64,000 nt of DNA, from NCBI GenBank assembly GCA_948474755.1, contig CAOLHI010002557.1:124001-188000 (forward strand). Direction: 5' to 3'. Every line of letters starts with the position of its first letter. The first letter of the stretch is position 1. This stretch comes from Ctenosaura bakeri. Lineage: Eukaryota; Chordata; Lepidosauria; Squamata; Iguanidae. The notes beneath the pieces are model-generated. The model made no database searches, was not told the DNA's origin, and saw nothing but the letters and a program-made list of their open reading frames with translations. This document shows, piece by piece, positions 55,431 to 64,000 of the stretch. Both the position numbers and the translations under genes were made by a program.

Positions 55431-55641
55431 GTTAATGTTGTTGTGTGCTTTCAAGTCATTTCTAACTTAAGGTGTCCCTAAGGCAAATCTATCACAGGGT
55501 TTTCTTGGCAAGCTTTGTTTGGACCTGGGGGTTGCCTTTCCCTTCCTTTGAGGATGAGAAGAGGTACAAACCCTGGTCTCCAGAACTGCAGTTCAACACT
55601 CAAGTCATTACACCAAGCTGGTTCCCACTACACCACACTGA
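55431..55641 (-). mobile_element. Sauria-type SINE, antisense
   Basis: The tail is at the left: TTGTTGTGTGCTTTCAAGTC, then CAAATCTATCACAGGGTTTTC. The tRNA-like head is at the right; on minus it reads GTGTGGTGTAGTGGGAACC ... GGAGACCAGGGTTTGTACC, with a B-box-like GGTTTGTACC. This combines a tRNA-derived head and a Bov-B-type tail, the Sauria SINE plan (family knowledge). The tail text is shared with the 5S-headed SINE at 32749, so both would use the same LINE machinery. Confidence 0.78.
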
Positions 55642-57197
55642 CTCATAATATATTTATTATTAATATATGTACATCTCACCCTCTGTCATAAGATCTCATC
55701 AAAGTCTATCATATAATCTTGTGAGAAGGCAGGTGCTAGGTCAGGAAACACATGAAGAGAAGAGGTGCAGTGGCTGACTGGATTCCACTGACAGTCCACA
55801 GGTCAGGTGGCCATGCTCCTTGATGTCACTGACTCTGTTGCCTTTTCCCTCGGTTTCACCTTGTCTCCCTCTTGCCTGACCTCACTGAACTGTGGCCAAA
55901 TCTTCAGGGATTAAGTGGGACAAAGGGAACTTTTGTGTACCAGAATGAGGGTTCCAGGAATCCAGACTAGAACCACGGATGAAGCAGTCCTCTTTTCTAA
56001 CAGAGAAAGAAAGAAAATTGAAGGAGTCGTAGCGTGGGAGAAGAACTGAGAAACATGAGTGGAGTCCCAAAACTGAAGCAGGAGAGAGCTCCATTCTTAT
56101 CATGGATATTTTTGGGAAGGTCTAGAAGCAATCCTGTGCATACCATACAACCTGGCACAACTGTGAAACTGATCTGTGAAACTGTTCTTTTATTCAGGGT
56201 GCTGTTAAGGCTAACTGTGCTGCCTATGAAAGATATAAAACATAATAATCACTGATTCGAACCATGCATATGCCTCGCTATTCCACAAAAAAGCATCTTT
56301 TGATCATTATAGGAACTTTGGAATGGAGGGGAATATGACACAGAAGGCTGCAGCAGATATGAGGCAAACTTGGATGCCCTGATTTATGTTTATACTAATA
56401 TGAAACCCTGGGACTTTTTGTCTGGATGCATCATGTCCTACACTGTTCCTGGAGGCATCAGTTAGACATTTATACCTACCGAGAAGATTGGGCAGAAACA
56501 ATGTAGGTGTTCTTTCAGGGTATAACCTCATTCTCAGTTTCCAGTGACCCCAACCACTTGTTCTGATTCTCTACCAAGATGCCAGTCCAAGCATACTGCT
56601 GCCTTCTGAGAAGATGCAAAAAAAGAAGCAACCTTCTCTTACAGCAGGCATGGGGCCTTGGTGAGTCTGTGCACAGATCTTTTAAATTTAACATGCAGAG
56701 GTTCAAGTCGATGGTATAAAGGATGTGCTATACTGACATATTTCTTTCTTGGAAGACTTCTGCTGTATATTCTATTCCTAACATGAGAGAGACCATAATA
56801 TTTCAAACTCTCCATTTCCTCAAGTGGATAGGAACCACTAAGAAAGCTTTATGGAGTCAGTTTCCTTGAGAGAAACAAATACCAGACACCTATATACAGG
56901 ATTTTTTTTCAGAGGGGAGTGACAGAAATCGGCATTGAGCTTGGAAAAATGACTTTTTGGAGCACATCTTTCCATAGGAATTTGCTTGTTTCCATGGCTT
57001 GTGACGGATTTGGTAAATACAAAGTGAATAGAAAACAATGTGCACATTTGAAATGTGAATAGCTATAAATGTGCACAGTTAGAGAAACAGACAGAAACAC
57101 ACTTTAAATAAAGATGAAAACATGCATAAATTAGGCAAAATATGTAAATAAATTCACATGTTTACACATATAAAATATGTAATGCATTTCCATGACA

Positions 57198-57232
<35 letters not shown>

Positions 57233-59089
57233 ACATAGTCTCAAAACCTGATACCAAAGAAAGATAGGAAGAAAATGCAGTTGGAACTTGAGGAAACACA
57301 ATGAAATTGAGACTAGAAGACTTCTACATTCCTACATCTAATTATGTCAAGGAATAAGAACTGAAGGTAGAGTGCTGATCAACTCACAAGGAGGGCATGA
57401 ATACTCTGTTCAGTCCTTTAATGCAGCTTACCAATGTAACTGATAGGTTGCAGACTGAATGAATAGTGTCCTTGTAGAAAGAGTGGGTTTCTGGCAGATC
57501 CTTATAACCCCAAAGCCCCTGTTCAAAGTACCTAAGAAAAGCAAAGGAACAGTAGTCCAGGCATTCATGCTTATCAATAATGCCTTAAACTATGCTTTGG
57601 CTGGGATTTCATCTACAACTCTTCTTTGTCATTGTTGTTCCAAGTGTATTTCTGATCCTGAATAAAAGCACAGCTCTGCATTTGAAGAGTTAGGGTGAAA
57701 TCAGCTTGACACTTTATATATATTCAGTAAAGATTAATGTCATTTCATATATTTTGCATTGATTCCAATGAGACTGGGTCACAAAGAGTGAGATTGGTTA
57801 ACATACATTTAAGGCTGGCATGAATAAAGTTTCTGCCTTTTTTTTAATTCAGTCATGTGTCCACTCATCGTCCTGGAGCCCTTGAATAAGTAAAATAAAT
57901 CTGTTAGCAAATGAATTGCCAAAGGTCAGTGACTACAGAAAACACAGGCTGTGCTTCTTGTGGATGTGAGCTGAATATGGATTGCGCGCTTGTGGGATGG
58001 TCATTCACTTTTGTGTATTAAACCAATTGCCTGCTAGCAGATGCCTCACTGAGAAGTTGATTTATTTATCCGGTCCATTGCAATCTACCCCAAAATAACT
58101 CTGTTTTTATCAAAGTCCTTCTGAAAATGGAGACATCATCTTGGGTCAAGATTTTGAAAAGCACTGAAGACAAAACTAGAAGTATTTGTGTTTGTTGTGG
58201 GGGGGCGGCCTATGGGGACGAGAGATAAAATTGGTCAGTAGTCACCAGGACGTTGCTTTTCCTTGCCCTAGATCAAGGATGGGTCACTGCTAGAGTCTGA
58301 GGGCTACATTGTCATGGGCTGGGGTATGTATTGCCACTGTGTCCTGACCTGCTTTCTGTAGCCCTCACCCTCAGAGTTCAAAACACATGTAAACCCCCTA
58401 GAGGTGGGGGAGTAATTTCCATATATTTCCCTGGGTATTTTAAGCCAAGGACAGCACAATGTTTTAAAAAGTAGTAAGCCTTGTTAAATTAAGACCTCTC
58501 CTGGATCTCTCTCTCTCTCTGTGCATGTTTATGTCTTTTGACCAAAAAAAAAAAAAAGAAAGAAAGAAAAAGGAGTGAGGGATGTAATGCCATTTTGAAT
58601 TAAATATTTTGTATGTGTTTAGCTACATGTGTTTTTACCTGTGTTTCTTTTTCACTTTTTAAGCCTCCATGAATAGCAAGTTTGGGGTAAATGTGAGTAC
58701 AAAGAGAAAAATGCAGTACAATACCAAATACAACGCTGTTCAGATGTGCAGGCATAAAAACAGTGTCACCACATACCCAAATCTCCACCACCACTACCGC
58801 CACTACCACCCCACAACTTCTAGTGAATTCAATAGGAAGTCTGTGGGATTCCCCCTCTACCTTAACACAATGTTCATAGCAAGGCCTTACCCACAATGCA
58901 GCGCAGTGCAATGCAATTATTTATTCATTGCACTTTCAAAACAAATTAGACGGTGCACAGTTTGTTAAAAGAAGGAAACAGAACAGTAAAAGAGAACAGT
59001 GACTATAGACAACACAGTATAAGATCAAATTGAATCAGCTGCAGAGAATGAACTATTAAAATATACAAAGGCAAATTAAAATGAGCAAC
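55642..59089. other. Anonymous DNA with a (CA)n and AT-rich repeat words
   Basis: No gene was recognised. 56885-57190 combines GGAGTGACAGAAATCGGCAT, GAAAAATGACTTTTTGGAGC and recurring ATGTGCACATTT/ATGCATAAAT words; a similar vocabulary occurs at 14600-14880, suggesting an unnamed AT-rich interspersed repeat. CCACCACTACCGCCACTACC forms a small triplet-like run at 58788-58812. Confidence 0.4.
57199..57231. repeat. (CA)n microsatellite
   Basis: About sixteen CA units, perfect. A plain dinucleotide repeat. Confidence 0.98.
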
Positions 59090-59440
59090 AGAACTAGAAT
59101 GCAAAGATGCAGGAGCATTAAAAACTGTCTTAAAAAGCTTGGGAGAATAAAATTATTTGTCTGGCATTGAAAAGACCGTAATGCAGGCTCCAGGTGAGAT
59201 TCTTGGAGACAGGCATTCCATTGATAGAGTACCATTACTGAAAAATCCCCCTTTTCTGTATCCCACTGTTCTTGGTTCTTTGGGGAAGGACTACTGGATG
59301 ATGATATTAGCAGTTAGGTAGTCAAGTATGGGGGGGGAGGCAAGCCTGGCCCCAAGCCATTCAGATATTTAGTGGCTAAAACTTGCTCTTTGAAGTAGGC
59401 TATGAAGCAGATTTGCAATGTGTGATTGGTGAAGGAGATT
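59090..59440. mobile_element. Interspersed L2-like LINE fragment
   Basis: The word order AAAGCTTGGGAGAATAAAAT, TGTCTGGCATTGAAAAGACC, GACAGGCATTCCATTGATAGA, GTACCATTACTGAAAAATCC, CCCCAAGCCATTCAGATATTTA follows a common squamate repeat segment I associate with L2-type LINEs. It is non-coding here. The piece at 33840-34030 may come from another part of the same consensus. Confidence 0.45.
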
Positions 59441-62439
59441 TGCCCACCTGATAATTCCTCTCATTTAATTTATTCTTTTAAAAATCTTTAGCCTGTTAGA
59501 GAATTAATGATATAAATTCTGTAAGGAGAACTCAGCAGAAACTCCTGTCAGTTCCTAGCAAGGCTGTATAGGAAAGCAATTTACTCAGGGAACTGCTTAA
59601 AGGTTATGCCCACATAGAATATAGACATTACATAGACTAAAGTAGTAGGAGCTCAAAGGCCAGTATCCTCTGAACTGCAGATTTGCCAATAATTTTTAAA
59701 AGCCAGACCTTTTATTTTCCAGTAACGTACTTTAGACAAAACAAAAGCATATGTGGCTTTTAAACTGTACTGTTCCTGTAAGCAATCTCGAATCCACACA
59801 CTAAATCTATATAGCCATCAATATTTTACAGAACCATCAGATGCACTTAAGAGATTACAATGATAATACTTATATAATTTGCTATGCCTTTTTTTAATGA
59901 AAGTTTTTTTTCTGAATCTATGCATTTCTTTTACATAATTATGAATGATTGATTAATTATCTCACTAGTTAGTGTCTCTAAAGTAACATCTCATGGCCTG
60001 GAGTATGGAACTGCTAACATGTAAAAAATTCTTAACACTGAAAAACACCAGAACAAGTTTTCTTTAAAAGAGCACAATAAAGTAGATTTAATACAAGTGT
60101 GAAGAAAAATTAAATTACTGTTAAGGAAAAGAATGAATAAGACTTTAGGTAGGTTATGTGAGGCTGTGCAGATAGACAAGGGTTTTAAGAGACTCTACTG
60201 GAAGCTTCCTGAATGTCTTACTCATTCCTTTATTTAACAGGAGTTTCACTTTATTTTCCTTAGCGTACACAAGCTATTGAGGGTGAGTGAGGGGGCAGTG
60301 CCACTGTTGTTAAACTTGGTGAGATTTTGATAGGTTTTTGAAGTGCTACAGAAACATGAAAAATAAATAACAGAAAAAAGTAACAGAGCAAGCGTGCATG
60401 CAAGAAGTAGCAATGACTCCTCTGTATATGTGTGTATTGCTTATGCAAGGGGCCTTCAATTTCCTGTGCATTCTCATGAACCCAAATCTTCCAGAGAATC
60501 TCCAACCTCCAGTAGCTGATTCAAGGTATATTTGTGAGAGGGATTCTGTGTGTGTATGTCGGGGGGGGGATATTTGGCCAGAGTGTCCATTTGGCTGGCT
60601 GGTCAACACAGCTGGACACAATGTTATCTGCGACGATGGAGAATATTACCTGTTTTGTTTTTATTTCTTCATTTTATTCATCTGTTGTATATCGGCCTGG
60701 AAGACCTGGTGGACTGAGAGGCAATACATAAATGCCTTAACCTAACAAATAGGATTTCTGTTTTGGGTGAGTTTTCTTATATTTTACTGTGCTTGTGTTA
60801 CTATTAGCTTTCTTATTATTACCATAAAAAGATGGAGACTGCCATTTTGTACAAGAGGCTAACTGCCAAAACCATGATTGCCTAGCAAAAAATGATGAAA
60901 GTTGTGATGGCTACACTATGAAGGAAGTGAAATACAGGCTCTTTTAGATAAATAAAACAGAATATTTGTTGCAAGTTGAACAAGCACAAAAGCACACCTT
61001 TTCAGCATTAATATCCAGGTGTAATTAGGTAGCATGATTAATATGCACAATGGTTGAATAGCCATGGGCAAACCAAATGTTCAAGAGGCTGATGCTATTG
61101 GGCTTCGCTCACTCAAGACATGTGAAATATTCTTTCCAGAAGGAGCTGAAATGTTGTTGATTAAAGAAAATGCACACATGAAACTGATGACAAAACAGGC
61201 AAAGCCAAAAGAAGCAACAGCTGGTGGCTCTGAGATAGATGATATACTGAGAGTGCATTTCAAAGTATGTTCATCCCTAGGACTGTATAGGACTTTACTG
61301 GAGCAATGGTGGTGAGATGATGGATGGTACAACAAACTTTGCCACCCTGAAAAGAAGCATCAAATGTTTTCAGTTATAGAGGGTTCACTTTCTGGCATGT
61401 ATTCAAACGACATGAAACCTTCATGAAGCCAAACAAATCCTATGGTTAGTTTGCATAACTCAAATAAGTGAAGGTGACATTTGAAACTTCAACAACATGC
61501 AATGAATTAAAAATATGAGGATCTATGAAAACTCTTTGTATTCTCCTCATTAGAAAATATATAGACACTTCTGAATTTTTTTGCAGAGTTGCAGGTTTGG
61601 GAGGGAAAATAATGATAAAAAGGGGAATCAGCAGGAAAAGAAAAGAAATCTCTTTATGTTTCAGTAACCTTAGCCTTCACAACATCAGTAATGCTATTTG
61701 TTCTTCACTTTTTACAAAGGACAATGTCTCTCTTTTCCATGCAAATCTCACCAGTCTCTTATGAGCTGTGGATGGATAAAAAATAGAGTAAATAATAGGG
61801 AGGGGAGAAGGGAAGGAAGAGAGGGTAAAGTCCTTCCTAATGCATATTATGTTAGCGTTGAGAATCCAGTGATGACACAACATTCATTCATTCTTTGGAC
61901 AGTTGAAGCTTTTATGTAGAATTGCCCATTACATGCATAATCTACCCATTTTGGGACATGAAGCAATTTAGCACAGTATCACTTTTTCCTCTAGTAATGA
62001 ACAATGTTTCAATGCATTTCTAAGGAGAGCAAGGACAGCTGCCTGAATCTGGATGCAGTAAATTATGGACATTTTTTTCATGTATTATGCTCCCCCCAGT
62101 TGCATTAAGTAATGAATGTCTGGAAGTTTATATTCAAGTCATCAGTATCTTGACAAATAGCATTGAAAATATTCAAAGGTTGCTTTCTAATGTGCCTTGG
62201 GGTCTTCAATAACCAAAGATAAAATATTAATTGTTTTCATGCTTTATAGTTATTAAATAATTACTTCTTGAAACTTAATATAAAACTGTGAGTGTTTATT
62301 GAGGAGCTGTAAGAGAGGGGGCAGCACTGCTTCTTACTGTATGAGAGACTGGATTCTTGGACCATGGTCTGCGGTTTCATGATGATGGATTTCTGGCAAA
62401 TGATGTCAGAGCAGTTGGCAGGAAAGTTTTTGCTAAGAG
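59441..62439. other. Anonymous DNA
   Basis: No gene was recognised. 60655-60745 (TTTATTCATCTGTTGTATATC, GGCCTGGAAGACCTGGTGG, AATACATAAATG) resembles a worn LINE tail. The 115-codon frame at 60398-60745 overlaps it and is not convincing as a gene. Short purine runs lie at 61796-61830. Confidence 0.45.
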
Positions 62440-64000
62440 TCTCACAAACTTGCTCAGGAGGGCTTTAAACTGAGTAATAGAGGGGATGGAGACAGTATTC
62501 TTAAGAGCAGGAGTTCATCAAGTGCTGGAGATAATAGTCCAAATGTTATAGGGAGAACTGGATGCATAGTATAAGAACCCAACAGTGGAAGAGGAAAAAA
62601 AAAACTGAAATAAGCAGCTGGGGGAATGACCTATCTTCTCAGAAAACTCTATACTAATCCACACAGAGTATGGGAAATAAAGAAAATGAACTCTTAACAC
62701 AACAAAGCAAATATGGTCTAATAAGCCTCACTGAAACCTGGTGGGATGATTCTCATGATTGGAATGTAGCAATAGAGGGGTATTGCCTATTTCAGAGAAA
62801 CAGATCAACAGGAAAGGGGGAGGAATAGTGCTGTATGTCAAGAAATTTATACCTGTGAAGATATCTATGATTTAAGTCCTGGAAAGCCAGACTGAGAGCA
62901 TCTGGGTAAAAATAATGGGGGAGAGAAACAACAGCAATGTCAGGTTCCCAACCCAGACTGAGGATTTGGCTGATGCCTTCATGGAAAAGACAACTAAACA
63001 CTCAGAAAGGAGAGATGAATCAGTCATGGGAGATTTCAGCTACCTTGATATTTAGTGGAAGTCAAACTCTCCAACTCTGAATTTCTATGATTCTATGATT
63101 CTATGATTCCAACAAGTTCCCTTCTTAACTTGCAGAAAATTTCATTGTCCAGAAGATGGATGGTACAACAGGAGAATCAGGCATTTTAGATCTGATCCTA
63201 ATCAACAGTGGTGCCTTGGTTAATGGGATGGAAATGGCAGAATTGTTAGGTGGAAGTGACCATGTTTTCCTGTAGTTTGTTATATAGCAGAAACGGGAAT
63301 CCAAGCATAGTCAGAGAGAGATTCTACAATTTAAGAAAGCTGATTTCAGTAAACTTAGGGAAATATTGCCTATTATCTAATAGTCAAGTATACTAAAAGA
63401 GAAGGGTATTCATGATGAATGGGTGTTATTTAAAAGTGAGATATTGAAGGCACAATTTCAAACAGTTTCAGTGTGGACAAAAAATGGAAGGTATCTAAAG
63501 AAACCAGGATGGAAGTCTAACAGATTGAAACAGGATTTAAAAGGGACATGTACAAGAAATGGAAAAAGGGGGAAATGACTAAAGAAGGATTCAAATAGCC
63601 ATCATGTGTTGAGAGAAAGTCAGAAAAGCTAAAGTCCAGAACAAGCTCAGGCTTGCCAGAGAGGTTAAAAACAATAAAAAGGGCTTCTTTTTTGGTTATA
63701 ACCAAAGGGAAAAATGGTAAGGCCACTGTGTAGAGAAGACAGTGAAATGCTAACACGGCACAGAGAAAAGGCAGAGTTACTCAGTCTTCTGCCAAAAGGA
63801 AAACAGTGTTCAACATGGGGAGAATGGAACAGATGACGTAGCAAGTGAAATGCAGCACAGAATAGGTAAAGAGGTAGTATAGGAATATGTGGGTACTCTA
63901 AATGAATTCAAGTCTCCAGGGCCAGATGAACTCAGAAAAAGAGTATTAAAGAACTGCAGAAGTAATATCAGAACCATTGGCAGTAATCTTTGAGAATTGG
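62440..64000 (+). pseudogene. CR1 LINE ORF2 (endonuclease to RT), broken, runs off the window
   Basis: Plus-strand CR1 body. Near 62650-62800 the text encodes, with a frame break, LYTNPHRVWEIKKMN-like sequence and then AKYGLISLTETWWDDSHDW, the endonuclease region (ETWW signature). Then GKGGGIVLYVKKF follows at 62810-62850, the GGSDH-equivalent GGAAGTGACCATGTTTTCCTG near 63252, and SPGPDELRKRVLKN-like text near 63915-63955, the start of the RT domain. Stops and indels recur throughout, so no frame exceeds about 80 codons. The right end is cut by the window. Confidence 0.85.
63083..63109 (+). repeat. CR1-tail-like (TTCTATGA)n inside the CR1 body
   Basis: Three units of TTCTATGA interrupt the endonuclease region between AACTCTGAAT and CCAACAAGTTCCC. 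This octamer normally forms the extreme 3' end of CR1, so it is out of place here. Confidence 0.8.

Overview
The window looks like non-coding DNA of a squamate reptile, most likely a lizard. It is AT-rich, with no recognisable host coding exon, tRNA gene, CRISPR array or prokaryotic feature. The assignment rests on the repeat mix, recognised from memory: Bov-B/RTE LINE pieces (29.9-31.5 kb, 15.1-15.4 kb), CR1 pieces (11.5, 21.9-23.0, 62.4-64.0 kb), L2-like pieces, a 5S-rRNA-headed SINE of the 5S-Sauria type (8.4 and 32.7-33.2 kb), and a tRNA-headed SINE of the Sauria type (55.4 kb). All LINE reading frames are broken. No database search was possible, so family names are by eye.

Layout. 0-9 kb: two members of a large DNA-transposon-like family (998-1412 and 8509-9157) plus a third with the same ends (7155-7653). 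The one at 8.5 kb sits inside a 5S-headed SINE. 9-20 kb: mostly anonymous sequence with a CR1 tail and a Bov-B tail. 20-33 kb: six short foldback elements (MITEs) with the same GGCC... ends, three of them nested inside CR1, Bov-B or the 5S SINE. 33-39.5 kb: an L1-like remnant, then anonymous and partly purine-rich DNA. 39.5-46.6 kb: a complete LTR provirus structure with two 435-bp LTRs differing at only two sites, 4-bp target duplications (AAAC), a tRNA-Gly-type primer binding site and a polypurine tract. Its interior has no intact gag, pol or env and carries a nearly perfect 5S rRNA copy and an 85-bp tandem repeat. 46.6-53 kb: tandem repeats, a short open frame resembling a reverse-transcriptase core, and an L2 piece. 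52.4-53.6 kb: two more members of the GGCC-ended family, 255 bp apart. 53.6-64 kb: microsatellites, SINE pieces and a CR1 body running off the right edge.

The most notable biology is the GGCC-ended family. Long GC-rich members and short near-perfect palindromes share termini (GGCC, then roughly TTTTCGCAC) and 3-bp target duplications. That pattern fits a PIF/Harbinger-like mobilising system, although no transposase is present here. In the palindromic copies the two arms share copy-private variants, and the long copies share a minus-strand splice-donor-like motif at a fixed distance from one end. The second notable item is the young but coding-defective provirus, which appears to be mobilised in trans.
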